A DNA stretch of 64,000 nt, taken from assembly GCA_950097015.1 (NCBI GenBank), contig CATNEN010000001.1:10431001-10495000 (forward strand), in the 5' to 3' direction. Each line of letters opens with the position of its first letter. Position 1 is the first letter of the stretch. This document shows positions 1 to 11,166 of the stretch, piece after piece. The position numbers and the translations under genes are program-made. The DNA comes from Macrostomum hystrix (lineage: Eukaryota; Platyhelminthes; Macrostomidae). The notes below the pieces were generated by a model. It saw only the letters and a program-made list of their open reading frames with translations, made no database searches and was not told the origin of the DNA.

Positions 1-514
1 CTTGTTACGAATCATTATTTTAAAACCAGTTTTCATGACGTGACCAACAATCTTAGCACGAAAAATAATACTGTCAGTTAGGCGAGTACTGAAGATATTT
101 TTTCGCTAGAATTCTAAATTACTCAGATATTCGCGTGCGAGAAGGAGATCTGAAGATGCGGTCTGTGAAAAAAACACAGGTTTGCTAGCAGCGGCATCCA
201 GAGTCGAAGGAAATATTAAAAAACTGAATTTATTACAGGAGTATCCATTGCACCGTGTTTCACTTTGGCGGTACAAATAAGCAACACTGAGCTGTTTCAG
301 ACTAACTCTAATAACAGACTGAGTTCACTAATTGGACACGCTTAATAATAAATACTAGGTGAGCTGATTCCAGGGTATTAGAGTATTAGAGTTGCCAGAG
401 TCAGTCTCAACTCATCGTCAAATTCGGCAACTGAATGCCATTCTATGAAGACTGGCTCAAATTTAGGGAACGTTTACAGTTTGACTGCTTCATTCTCAAA
501 TGGTTCTTTAAGTT
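1..514. other. Intergenic DNA, no gene seen
   Basis: AT-rich sequence without a convincing exon on either strand. Short open frames towards its right edge belong to the adjoining SINE. Confidence 0.5.
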
Positions 515-821
515 CCAAGGTCCCCGAGCTCGATTCCGCGGCGAGGTCACATTCATTTGGGGCGCAGCCGCGGAGAGAAGGCTTGGGGGCTTGTCGTGCA
601 ATTTACACCTTTGAGGGCCAACCTCCAAGGCACAGTGAGAGTGTACACTGCCTGACCATGAGAAAGTCAGGGCAGATGTACACACCTGTGTGAGCGTACA
701 CCTGTGCGTACAGTATCCGTGTGCTTGTGTGCTTAGGAGTCAGTGAAGCGGGCAGAATTGCCTCCTCGCTGGCTGCGGTTCTAGTGTCACTAAAGGATGT
801 GCCACTGCCCGCAGCCCTTCG
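515..821 (+). mobile_element. tRNA-derived SINE, family 2 (5'-truncated copy)
   Basis: One of five copies of the same ~300-350 bp element in the window (others near 5.1, 15.9, 19.0 and 20.2 kb). Complete copies start with a tRNA-like head carrying an A-box-like GTGGCAGAGTAGTTAACGCG and a B-box-like GAGCTCGATTCC, followed by a conserved body and usually an ATT/AAT-rich tail. This copy keeps the B-box region but lacks the A box. The small open frames it creates on both strands recur in every copy and are not genes. Confidence 0.75.
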
Positions 822-1375
822 TATCAAAATCTAGTTCATTCTCTAAAATAATTACGATAAAATGCAAATAATAAAACATTCTTCTGAGAACTGAGAATAT
901 GATGTCGCGCCGAAAGGAAGCAAGCAGTGTCAGTGCAACCTTAGGTCAGTGGTTGGATTGGGTACAACTGCGGCCTATTCAACTGCCGTAGAGTATGAAA
1001 TAATCATACTTAAATAAATTTGATTTTATCAATGCGTAAATTTTTTTCCAAATTTTTGTTCAAAAGAAATTTGCAGCAGTCGAATCTGCCGAATGTGTTT
1101 CGCGAGTCTTAATTATCCCATGACAGCATCCGGACTTTCACGTGTTCAACGCCGTAAGTCTGCCGGCCTAATGGTCGAGAAATGTAGAAAATGGAATTGA
1201 CTAGACTATGTCCTTGAACTTCGATCAAAGATAGAGTTTTTGTGAGTCAGGAAGTAGACCTTTAATTCACGTTTTAATCATTTTCGCTCGAATGTGAAGT
1301 GAATAATTATCAAAATTTCATGCCGTCAGAGTACAGTAGGACAGGTGTATAGACAAAAATTAAACGAAGCAAAAT

Positions 1376-2041
1376 ATGAAGGCGCGTTTCGGTTGCATAG
1401 TTGCTCTTTCATTTCTTGTCGTATGCCTAACTACGGAGGGTAAGAAAGTCTACAACTACGAGTAGTAAAAAAATAGTAAAAACTAGTACTTAAAAAACTA
1501 GACTAGTAAATCTAGTACAATGCTTATTCAAAGGCTAAAAACTAACTGCGCTATAGGAAAGGAGATTATTAATACGAACAAAGAACCTTCATTTTCCTAC
1601 CCCAAGTTCATGTGAATTATGATTGGTAAAAATATGACTGAAGCACCACGTTACCGCTCATAGTAGTAAGAGAAGCTGCATTAACATTTTAAATCCCTTA
1701 AAACTCGTAGAATAACAGTGAAGAAATTACTCATTACTTATGTTTCATCAGGACACTATTAAATTACTTCAGGATTATTTTCAGTTGCCTCCAATTCTTC
1801 AGGACTATCTTCAGTCACCATCAGTCCTTCAGGATTATCTTCAGTCCCATCCAATTCTTCAGGATCATCTTCAGTTCCATCCAATCCTTCAGGATTATCT
1901 TCAGTCCCATCCAATCCTTCAGGATTATCTTCAGTTGCCTCCAATCCTTCAGGATTATCTTCAGTCCCATCCAATCCTTCAGGATTATCTTCAGTCCCAT
2001 CCAATCCTTCAGGATTATCTTCAGCCCCATTCAATCCTTGA
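1376..2041 (+). CDS. Candidate secreted Ser/Pro-rich decapeptide-repeat protein (two exons)
   Basis: Exon 1 at 1376-1439 starts with ATG and encodes 21 residues with a basic N-terminus and a hydrophobic core (IVALSFLVVCL), i.e. a signal peptide, ending in phase 1 at a good donor (G|GTAAGA). A phase-matched acceptor (TTCAG|GA) at 1772/1773 leads into exon 2 at 1773-2041, which reads nine decapeptides of the type SGLSSVPSNP and ends at TGA 2039-2041, for 110 aa. The first nine minisatellite units carry TTC AGG where many later units carry TTG AGG, which is the stop in this frame. No family recognised. The signal exon is better supported than the join, since the acceptor tract is weak; the repeats may simply be non-coding. 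The opposite strand of the array reads acidic decapeptides (DGTEDNPEGL), interrupted by stops. Confidence 0.35.
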
Positions 2042-3130
2042 GGATTATCTTCAGTCCGATCGAATCCTTCAGGATTATCTTTAGTCCCATCCAATCCTTC
2101 AGGATTATCTTCAGTCCCATCCAATCCTTGAGGATTATCTTCAGTCCGATCGAATCCTTCAGGATTATCTTCAGTCCCATCCAATCCTTGAGGATTATCT
2201 TCAGTCCGATCCAATCCTTGAGGATTATCTTCAGTCCGATCCAATCCTTCAGGATTATCTTCAGTCCCATCCAATCCTTCAGGATTATCTTCAGTCCCAT
2301 CCAATCCTTGAGGATTATCTTCAGTCCGATCCAATCCTTCAGGATTATCTTCAGTCCCATCCAATCCTTCAGGATTATCTTCAGTCCCATCCAATCCTTG
2401 AGGATTATCTTCAGTCCGATCCAATCCTTCAGGATTATCTTCAGTCCCATCAAATCATTCAGGATTATCTTCAGTCCCATCCAATCCTTCAGGATTATCT
2501 TCAGTCCCATCCAATCCTTCGGGATTATCTTAAGTCCCATCCAATCCTTGAGGATTATCTTCAGTCCGATCCAATCCTTCAGGATTATCTTCAGTCCCAT
2601 CCAATCCTTGAGGATTATCTTCAGTCCGATCGAATCCTTCAGGATTATCTTCAGTCCCATCCAATCCTTCAGGATTATCTTCAGTCCCATCCAATCCTTG
2701 AGGATTATCTTCAGTCCGATCCAATCCTTCAGGATTATCTTCAGTCCCATCCAATCCTTGAGGATTATCTTCAGTCCGATCGAATCCTTCAGGATTATCT
2801 TCAGTCCCATCCAATCCTTCAGGATTATCTTCAGTCCCATCCAATCCTTGAGGATTATCTTCAGTCCCATCCAATCCTGCAGGATTATCTTCAGTCCCAT
2901 CCAATCCTTCAGGATTATCTTCAGTCCCATCCAATCCTTCAGGATTATCTTCAGTTCCATCCAATCCTTCAGGATTATCTTCAGTCCGATCCATTTCTTC
3001 GTGATTATCTTCAGTCACATCCAATCCTTCAGGATTATCTTCAGTCTCATCCAATCCTTCAGGATTATCTTCAGTCTCATCCAATCCTTCAGGATTATCT
3101 TCAGTCCCATCCAATTCTTCAGGATAATCT
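1768..3130. repeat. 30-bp minisatellite, about 45 units
   Basis: Direct tandem repeat of a 30-bp unit containing AGGATTATCTTCAGTC and CCAATCCTT. Main variants are CCTTC/CCTTG at the unit end and CCCATCC/CCGATCC inside. The unit is a multiple of three and several frames stay open for hundreds of codons on both strands. Degenerate units at 3121-3210 mark the right edge, as expected where unequal exchange homogenises only the centre. Its first nine units may be exon 2 of the preceding gene. Confidence 0.95.
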
Positions 3131-3730
3131 AAAGGTTCCTCCGATTCTTCAGATTTTAATCAGGTACCTACAACTTTTCAGGATAATCTTTAGGTACCTC
3201 CCGTACTTGCTTACAGGACTTACAGGTAACACCAGTCTTCAGAATTTCTCCCAGCATGCATGAATGGCTCGTCTAAAGCACTAACCTTTTTTAACCAATG
3301 ATATCCCCCAGCGACTCACATTTTGTACTTTTTCCAAGAAAATTGGTAAACAGATAGCAATTTAGGCAAATGTGGGAGCTCTTTTAAAAATGTCGGTCAG
3401 AATTCTTAAAATTCTTAATTGATTAAACTGGTTTAACCAGCTAGCTGTTACAGAGATCAAGAAAAAGTTAATTCATGTTCGTATTCAAGAACTAAGGACA
3501 CTATAAATTTGAGTTAGCAGACAAAAAATGTTATTTTCTACACAGATCTTATAAACAAAAATAAAATAAAAAAGAACTAACTTGGTTGTAATTTTTTGTG
3601 AAAGCATCTGTAATTAAAAACATTATTTTACGAGCTAAAGCAATTATCTTTTGTATCTCTTTCTGATTCGAGAGTTCAATAGGACTGGTCCTCTAGGATT
3701 GGACTAAAATCTCAGCCTCGGTAATCTTAG
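3131..3730. other. Intergenic DNA upstream of GPCR 1
   Basis: After the decayed edge of the minisatellite (to about 3210) this is AT-rich sequence in which no exon or RNA gene is seen. Confidence 0.5.
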
Positions 3731-3737
3731 TATAAAA
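3731..3737 (+). promoter_or_regulatory. TATA box of GPCR 1
   Basis: TATAAAA lies 70 bp upstream of the first in-frame ATG of the GPCR (3807), placing transcription start near 3760 and leaving a short leader. There is no in-frame ATG between the box and 3807. Confidence 0.5.
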
Positions 3738-3806
3738 CCCCGGGTGGAACCAGAATCAAGGCATAAAGTCAAAGAACTAGTTTTTTACAAGTGCAACTGC
3801 TCCGAC

Positions 3807-5024
3807 ATGTTCTCATTCAATTCCCTATCCGGAGGTAACTGCTCACAGACTAACATCACTATTCAAGATCCGCGTGTAGTCTATAAGGGCGTCTTCAAGG
3901 GGATATTTGTAACTGTTGGCCTAATCAATTTTGTCCTAAACAGCATCAGCTTCCTGGTGTTCCTCTGTCATCGTCAGAAGGAGAGCATTGTGCGAATGCT
4001 GCTGCTGATCCTGTCTGCTACGGAGTCACTAGCTAGCTTGGGCATGACCAGCGTTGAAGCTATTCGCCTGCTAACTGAGATCCTGCGCGATCGAGTGAAA
4101 TATCCGTCAGTTGCCGTTGCCAGGGCGACCATAAGCTACCTGAGCATCGCGTGGGTTTTAGCCAACACCTTTCTGATGGCCCGCAACTGGTGCATCGTCC
4201 TGATCGCCGTTACGCGTTGCGAAGTCGTCCTCAGACCGTTCTCGCGCAACGGAGTCGGTCGAATCTGCGGCCATCGGATTGTAGTCTGCAATTTTATCGG
4301 CGTCCTGGTGCTGAGCTCCGCGTTCGGCATCCTGAAGGCCTTCCAGGAAAGCTACGCCTTCTGCCCGGAGACGGGGCGTATTTTCAGTATAGCTCGCGTG
4401 CTGCCGTTCAGTTACTACGCCGAATTCTACCTGGCATCAATGTTCTTTCAAGCCGTTCTACCTGTGCTGATTGTCGGCCTGGTCTCCGTTGCCATGACAA
4501 TCGGACTGCGTCGTCGGGCGACATTTGGCCAGGAGCGTCAGAACCAGCCAAACAACCGACGGTGGGAGCCGCGCTACTGCACCAACGGCCAGTCTCGACG
4601 GAACCGCGCCACCCGCATGGTTCAGCTGCTGCTAATCGCCTTCGTGAGCCTGGAGATGCCGATGTTTCTTACCGTCATGGTGGGCATCAAGCTGCCGGAT
4701 GATAGCGAGTTCTGGGACATCTTCATGGCCTACGCCATGGAGGTCACCAACCTCTGTCTGAACCTGGATTCCACTTGCAACTTCTTCATCTACATGAAGA
4801 CGAGTAGCTCCTTCCGTCAGGTGCTGCTGCGCAGACGAAAACGACAATTTGACGCAAGCCAATACCAGCTAAGCCACTCCAGAACTAACAGGAGGCGGCA
4901 GCAGCAGCCGGAGCTGCAGCAGCAGCAGCAGCGTCGCGATCGGCACCGATACCCGCGAAGCATTGAGATGGCTGAGCTGTCGCGGATTTCCACTTCTAGG
5001 GATGAAGTGGCACCGTTTGTCTGA
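3807..5024 (+). CDS. Rhodopsin-class G-protein-coupled receptor (GPCR 1), intronless
   Basis: A single open frame of 405 aa from ATG 3807; the frame is open from 3744 but only through a GTG, so 3807 is preferred. It shows an N-terminus with two N-glycosylation sites (NCS, NIT near residues 11-18), seven hydrophobic segments (roughly 28-53, 64-86, 109-137, 157-179, 203-231, 270-294, 303-330), a basic third intracellular loop and a basic, Gln-rich tail. The family's DRY motif at the end of TM3 is TRC (136-138) and NPxxY in TM7 reads NLDSTCNFFIY (319-329), close to invertebrate peptide-receptor-like orphans that carry NSxxNFxxY. The conserved cysteine at the top of TM3 is absent although an ECL2 cysteine remains. 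It is a plasma-membrane receptor of unknown ligand, probably a peptide (inference). It lies 56 kb from GPCR 2 and is not a close paralog. Confidence 0.88.
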   Translation: MFSFNSLSGGNCSQTNITIQDPRVVYKGVFKGIFVTVGLINFVLNSISFLVFLCHRQKESIVRMLLLILSATESLASLGMTSVEAIRLLTEILRDRVKYPSVAVARATISYLSIAWVLANTFLMARNWCIVLIAVTRCEVVLRPFSRNGVGRICGHRIVVCNFIGVLVLSSAFGILKAFQESYAFCPETGRIFSIARVLPFSYYAEFYLASMFFQAVLPVLIVGLVSVAMTIGLRRRATFGQERQNQPNNRRWEPRYCTNGQSRRNRATRMVQLLLIAFVSLEMPMFLTVMVGIKLPDDSEFWDIFMAYAMEVTNLCLNLDSTCNFFIYMKTSSSFRQVLLRRRKRQFDASQYQLSHSRTNRRRQQQPELQQQQQRRDRHRYPRSIEMAELSRISTSRDEVAPFV

Positions 5025-5067
5025 CTTGCCCTGTCGATGTACAGCAAAGCGTAGCTTATCCTAAAGC

Positions 5068-5104
5068 TGTGTACAGCTATTCAGTCCATGGATGGAGTGA
5101 ACCA
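5068..5104 (-). mobile_element. Fragment of SINE family 1 (3' end)
   Basis: The stretch with CAGCTATTCAGTCCATGGA matches the 3' end of the SINE-1 copy at 25486-25712 in the same orientation. It abuts the SINE-2 copy that follows, so one probably inserted into the other. Confidence 0.45.
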
Positions 5105-5447
5105 GGGGTATAATAATAATAATAATAGTTGCAGGAGGACTGCGGGCCGTGGCACACCATTTGGTGACACTAGACCTGCAGCCAGCGAGGAGGCATTTCT
5201 GCCCATTTCGCTGACTCCTGAGCACACACTCAAACAGATCTTGTATGCACACAGGTGTGTACATCTGCCCTGACTTTCTCATCGTCAGGCAGTGCACACT
5301 CTCACTGTGCCTTGGAGGTTGGCCCTAGAGGACGTAAATTGCATGACAAGCCGCCAAGCTGTCTGTCCGTGGCCTCGCCACGGAATCGAGCTCAGGGACC
5401 TTGGTGCGAGAGGCGACCGCTTCAGACGGCTCTGCCACCGACCCCCT
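5105..5447 (-). mobile_element. tRNA-derived SINE, family 2
   Basis: Near full-length copy in reverse orientation. An AAT-repeat tail lies at 5109-5128, the conserved body follows, and the tRNA-like head with degenerate promoter boxes is at about 5375-5447. Its frames resemble those of the other copies in sequence only. Confidence 0.75.
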
Positions 5448-8400
5448 GAACCAGTGGGCTGTGCCCCAGATGGAACTGGCACCCGTTTTATCGAGGTTTG
5501 ACAATAGTTCTTCATCTACTAACTTAAAGATTCTAAGATAATTGAGATATGTAATTAGAAAGCTACACCTGCTATCATTATTTGGATTGTAGTTTAAGGC
5601 AACGTAGGGCTAATTAAGAAAATCACTATGTTAGACTGCCTCGGTATAAGCCACGATATAAAAATGAACAGACCTCCTAAACCTGGAAATTTCTCTTTTT
5701 CTACATTTGCTAATGAACCTTGACAACTACGACACGGCCCTGGCAATTTTCTTTTCAAGTCGTAAAGAAAAATATATTATAACAAAGTCTTGTCTAGAGC
5801 GCAAATGATGAAAGCTTAACTTTTAACTTCTGATCATGAAAACTTTCTAAGGGACTTTGTAGATTAAAAAAATTAGAAATTTGCTGTCGTTTCGTAGGCT
5901 CGTGTAAATAAAAATGAAATTCTGTGAAAAAAAATATTTGAGTTTCGTCTTTTTATTTTCCGTCTTTATAATATTCTTCTTAGCAGAGAAGAGCAGCTGT
6001 TGTTTTGAAATTTCATCTTCCTAAAAAATCTCGAATTCCAAATATATAAAAATAAAAAGCCTGTGACTAAAATATAAACGGATCGAAAGGCTTGTTATTC
6101 AATTTTTTTTTAGGTGAAACAAGCATTAGAGTGTTCTAATTATTTCCGATTTATACATCTAATGATGATTCTAACAAATCAAATCAGATTAAAAATAAAA
6201 TAACCTATGTTTGAGTAGACATAATAATAGATTTAGCATGTGAGCTTGTAATCTGTGTTTTTATTTTGAGTGTTTTGACTGCGACGAAAAAAAGTTTTTC
6301 GTGTGTCAAAGTGCGTCGTAGAAAACTAGCATTGAAAATAATAATTAAAATGATTAACTGCCTATTTCTCAATAAAGCAACTAGCTACTAGCAGTCTACA
6401 TGTCGTTATTTTACATATTAATAGCACTTTATGCAGGGTTTTTTTCATATAAATAAAGAGTTACTGGTATAACACAGTTTTGGTCCAAAAAATATTTTTA
6501 AATCAAAGTTTTTGGATTTCGTTTATTCCTACCGCTAAATCATTCTGCTAAACTTTGGTCTCGTGAAAGTAATTTCATAGAGACTTTACAAAAATGACAC
6601 CACGATAATTTAATCGCGATTCAGTGACGCAGTGACTGTTATTGTCAGGTTGGGGATGAAGGCATTCTCTGTTTACAAACTAACTGATATTTATATGAAA
6701 GTACAGATCTCCTGCATTGCACCCGCATCAAAGCGATCGGTCAAAGTGAAGTATAAAATGAAGCCGCATAATTTTTTTCCTAATTAGTCGTTTAGCCCCG
6801 GCTATAGCAATTTGCTCCACTTTTGTAAGATTCAATTAATTCAATTACTACTCGAATAAGTCCTTAATCTGCAACCCCACAGTCGCATTTCTAGTATTTT
6901 AGTTTCCCATCTCACAAAAAATATCCTATCCTATCCCAGCTCGACCAACCAAACACAGACAGTGGTAACTTCCTGTCACCAGTTGCATTAATTTGCCAGC
7001 TCTCTGCATCTACTAGAATCTCTTTCTTTCTTTAATATTCGATGAAGGGGAAATGAAAATTGTTTGAATATGTGTTTAGTGCGTCGAAAGTTAATCAATT
7101 TATTCTTCCTGGCGAAAACTATATTTCGCCGTGTTACATTATTGTGTGGCGTAAAATATCCGCAATTAACTTCGATTCCCATAAATTATATTTGCTTCAA
7201 ATTTTCCTATCGCTATAGTTCTCACACGCATAATTTCCCCGAAAATAATTACTCATTACAATTAAGTAAGCAGATGAACTTTTTTGTGCAATCCTATTTT
7301 GTTTTTCTGTTGCTGTGGTAGAAAGAAGTTTTTTGAAGAAGTAAAACACATCTTGATTTTTGGCTCTCCGAAATTTATTTTAACCGTATCTCCGAAGATG
7401 TTAATATCGAATTCAAAGTTCACTCCAATGACTTTTTTGCTGTCAGGATGATGACAAATAGTGATATTAGCAAGCCTTTAGACAGTTAATTAGAATCCTT
7501 GACTTTCAAACGTATTTTCGTCCATTTAATCAAATAAAAATGCTATTACTCGCGAATATCTAGAACCATTTGTGTAATTCGATAGCTTAATCTCTTCTAC
7601 AGAGAAACCTTTACAGGAATGAATTGTTTAAAAATAATTGCACAGATCACCTCAAAGGTGTGATGCTCACAAGACTGCCTAATCGTGGATGCGGGATCTC
7701 TGCACAAGCTTGCAAAACAACCTTTCTGCCTTTTCTATGTCCTTCAAATTCTGTCTAAGCCTAATTTGAGCAGTCATGCGACCAGGGAAGTTGCAGTGTG
7801 TGAGCATTGCGCTTTGCATCCACCCAAAAACTCCCTGTTCTTCATGGTTAAGCAATTATCACACATTCCCTTCTAATCCATTTCGTTTCCTGCCTTATCA
7901 ATTTACACAATTTAGCTCCTTATTACAGCTAATTAAACCCGGGAACGGATGCGATCAATCTTGCCTTGATGCTCAGTAGTATACTAGATTGAAGGTGTGC
8001 CACCTTAGCAGGTCGAAGTGCATTAATTGCTCAATATTTCGAAATTATTTTTTACTTCTGATCATGTCACCCAATAAAATGAACAAAAAACTTAATAAAT
8101 ATTCCAAAACTTAGCGGCCTTTGTACTGAGGATACTCACTGAAGCACTTTAATAGAGCAGACTACTGCATCATTGACTCCTGTATCAAAATCTTGATGAG
8201 CGCTAATATCTCCTTGACTTACTGACAGCCGAATGTGGGACCCACATATGGAGGGAGAGGGTGAATTTATGTTTTTATTAGGGAACAAAATAAACAAAAT
8301 TAAAACAGCGGGAGGGAGCGCGGAGAATCGGAGAGTGAGAGAGACAGTATGAGATCTATCTACCTATCTATCTATGCCCATCTGTCAAAAAACGTAAAAC

Positions 8401-8965
8401 ATAATTAAAGGAAAGATTTATCCAAGCAGCACTTGTTTTGTACATGCAACAACACGAATGGGCAGACACACACATTAGCAGTGCCATCAAGCCACGTTAC
8501 CATATATATTATGTTGTGTTACTTCTGTACGTAGGGTATAATTAATGGGACTGATAACATATCTGTTATTTACTAAGCAACGTATCTTTAAAATGCATAT
8601 AATAAATCTACTAATTTTACGTTGCGAGAATGTACTAATGTACCAGCGATTATTGACACTTTCATATAGTACAAAATTAGGATTGATGATGACAGACTGA
8701 AATGCGTTGCACTTTAAAAAGTACTCGCCCACTTCAAAGTACGCACTTTAAATGAATACCAGAGTACTCTATTGCTACGCCCTTAAAGAGTACCAGAGTA
8801 CGAGTACTTAAGAGTGCTCAAAGAGTACACTGTGAAAACACTGCCTTAAACAGAAACTGGGTTCGAGGAACGAAGACAAGTACTTTACTTTTAATTAACA
8901 AAAAATATATAAAAGCAGCGAGATGCAGCCCGGATTAGCAATGTGTTGTATGTTGTAGCCTTCCT
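5448..8965. other. Long AT-rich intergenic region
   Basis: No exon with coding-like composition, no RNA gene and no transposon ends were found. The few open frames of 60-85 codons are unsupported by composition or motifs. There is a short CTAT tetranucleotide run near 8360 and a cluster of GAGTAC-type words at 8720-8840 of unknown meaning. Confidence 0.5.
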
Positions 8966-9103
8966 TTAGGCTAGTTCGGGACGCTCACACTCTACCTCGC
9001 TCGTCGGTAGTCTCAGGAAGGTGGCGGCCTTAACAGGATCAGTCCAGAGGTTTTCTAACGTGATCTCCGTAGGCCTGGCATTGCATCTGAAGAGGTGTGA
9101 AGT
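8966..9103 (-). mobile_element. Non-LTR retrotransposon ORF2 C-terminal remnant
   Basis: The reverse strand reads about 45 codons ending in TAA at 8966-8968, with the pattern HLFRCNARPT...LWTDPVKAATFLRLP. That pattern is typical of the extreme C-terminus of LINE ORF2 proteins (zinc-knuckle end followed by DLW-x2-P-x2-AAxFL). Nothing upstream of it can be read as reverse transcriptase, so it is a 5'-truncated scrap. Confidence 0.45.
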
Positions 9104-9406
9104 GGTGTAAAATTTTACTAATTTTACTGATTAGGCCCCAATGCTATATTGGCCATGCTACTATCCACCTGTACACCTAGTACTATTAACTTTGTCAATA
9201 ACAAATCTGCTAATTTGCCTTTGCTTATCTTGTTGCTTAGGCATCTCATCCAATGATATCAAATAGGCCTAGGCCTACTGATAGTGGCACAACTAGGACA
9301 CTACATTTTCTAGGCACCATATTATATTGTCATATTACACTGCTATAGCTGTTTAAAAAGGAACAAACAAAGATAGTTAGGCTTAAATATCATATTGTCT
9401 ATATTA

Positions 9407-10227
9407 TGTTGTGCACGTGCGCTTGCACTGCTCAAGTGCACTCGCCCCCCCGCGCAAACAAGTGCACTCGCAGTTGTTTTTGGCATTGTTGTTTTGGCGT
9501 TAAAGGCTCAGTGGTGTAAGCCGCTTAGCCGCCATTGTGTTGGCTGCGCGCTGGTTGGCTGGGCCGCCCTTTTTGGTCCTCGCCCCAGGCTGCCCCTCCC
9601 CCAGCTGCGCCGTGATTGGCCGGTGGGTGGCTGGGCCGGGGTGGTGGGTGGGGGTGGGGCGGGGGGGGGCCCCGGCCCTTGGTGAGCCGTGTCCTATAAA
9701 GGCGCGGCCGGGGGCGGGTGGCTGCCCCGTGCGCGTGTTCACGCTCTACAACGCCTGACTACTGTTTCCATAACCCGTCCCCCACGCACAAATAATAACT
9801 AATAAATATCGACCACCCGGTCTGCCAGCCGCAATCAGAAGTCCGCTGCACGAAGTTGACTACACGCACGAGTGCGAGTGAACCAGAAGTAAGTCGCTGC
9901 CTTGTCTCCTTCATTTCGGGGGCTGTAGTGGGGACCGTCCGTGTGTCCTGACGCCGACTAAGGAGGGGGACTAGACCAGGTTGCCAGCCAGGGGTCACCC
10001 TGTACTGTACGCCCGCTGTACTCAGACGCCAGCTTGTGCGCCCTGACGCCCCACTGAAGGGTGATCAACATCACAGCGTCCCGACGCGTGTGCCGGCCAC
10101 TTGGGTGCGTCCTGACGCCCCAGACTTAGGGTCCCGTGCGGACACTCGCGCCCTGACGCAGGCCAGCACGGGCCCGCGTACTCTGACCCTCCTAGGGGCG
10201 TCCCTCCGGGAAGTCGCGAGTACAACA
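9407..10227 (+). mobile_element. Probable solo LTR of an LTR retrotransposon
   Basis: An 821-bp GC- and CpG-rich block in AT-rich DNA. It begins TGTTGT and ends ACAACA (6-bp inverted termini, TG...CA) and is flanked by the 4-bp direct repeat ATTA (9403-9406 and 10228-10231). Inside are a TATA box (TATAAA 9695-9700), an AATAAA (9801-9806) about 100 bp downstream as expected for U3-R-U5 order, and a U5-like part with six imperfect copies of a CCTGACGCC word between 9940 and 10190. No internal region or second LTR is present. It could instead be an unrelated CpG-island promoter. Confidence 0.5.
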
Positions 10228-10606
10228 ATTATTATTATAAAAACAAAGCATAGGCCCTATAGAAATATAATGCTTCTAACTTTAACATTATAATCATTTA
10301 TAGTTTTAAATCTAAAATGGATTGTTTAATTTTTTTTTCTTCATTTGTGTATTATTTATTATTCATTTTGTTATTAAAACAGCTGTGTTATAATTGTTGT
10401 TAATGTGATTCCAAATCACAACAACAAAAAGTGCAATTTAAACAGGCAAATATACTTTCTTAATGCTAAACACTAGTTTGGTAAATGTTAGGAGTAGGCT
10501 TTTCAAAATATTTAGCTACATACTTCAATTGTTTTTATTGTCTAATTAGCACACATTTAGACTAGGCCTAATAAATCAATTTCTACAAATATTTATATAT
10601 TTACAA

Positions 10607-11166
10607 GCGGAGAGCCTCTCCACATCGCCAAATGGGAAGTGTCACACCTATCTGACCTGATGTCTTGTTACTGTAGCGACAAACAACAGCAGTTCTATTT
10701 GTTGTTTTTTGATTCAAACCTAGTGGTGACAGATTTGGCTGGCTCAGTGCTCCACATTGTGTGCTTACTCCAATTTAAGCACCCTTTGTGAGTAACGGGC
10801 TGTGCCAGCAAAATATTTGTTCTCGGTAGCAACTAAAAACTTTTGTGCCTGTCTTCGGAGACACTGGAAGTTCAAGAGCGCTCTCAGATTCCAGTAGAAA
10901 ATGTTGTCGACATCGCAGTGGTCAGTCGCCGACTGGTCGTGATGAACAAAGAGTCCGTGTATTTGATGGGACTTACTTGCAACAATCTGAATCTGCTCTG
11001 GTCTACTGATCAACCGAGTCAAGAGCCGAAGACAAACTTAGTATGACTGGTTGGTCTCGGCTTTGGATGTTTTCTCGCTTACAGCGATGCAAAAGAATGG
11101 CTGATGCCAGTGTCTACCGATGTTCTAGCTACGCGTACTACGCTACCATTTCCTAGCTTTGCTTAG
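10607..11166 (+). pseudogene. Decayed coding fragment with three in-frame stops, product unknown
   Basis: One frame from 10609 reads 185 coding-like codons (YLLFFDSNLVVTDLAG..., IFVLGSN..., VVDIAVVSRRLVVMNKESV..., LVGLGFGCFLAYSDAKEW) with stops at 10789 (TGA), 10834 (TAA) and 11044 (TGA) before the last stop at 11164. Short beta-strand-like runs spaced by polar turns suggest a beta-propeller (inference), but no family can be named. An acceptor-like TTACAG-type site (TTTACAAG) precedes 10607, and the first stop overlaps a donor-like TTT|GTGAGT. It is either a pseudogene or pieces of separate exons; continuity of the frame across the stops favours a pseudogene. Confidence 0.4.

Noticed and set aside
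2031-3132. Long frames of 194-364 codons through the 30-bp array
   Set aside because: They are periodic translations of a stop-free 30-bp unit in several frames on both strands; only the first nine units have splice context.
9395-9758. Gly/Pro-rich frames in the CpG-rich block
   Set aside because: They are by-products of extreme GC content in the U3-like part of the putative LTR.
10834-10836. Stop-codon reassignment (TAA read as an amino acid) to rescue the 10.6-11.2 kb frame
   Set aside because: KATNAL2, MMP, RPS8 and both GPCRs use standard stops and have no internal TAA or TGA; pseudogenisation is simpler.
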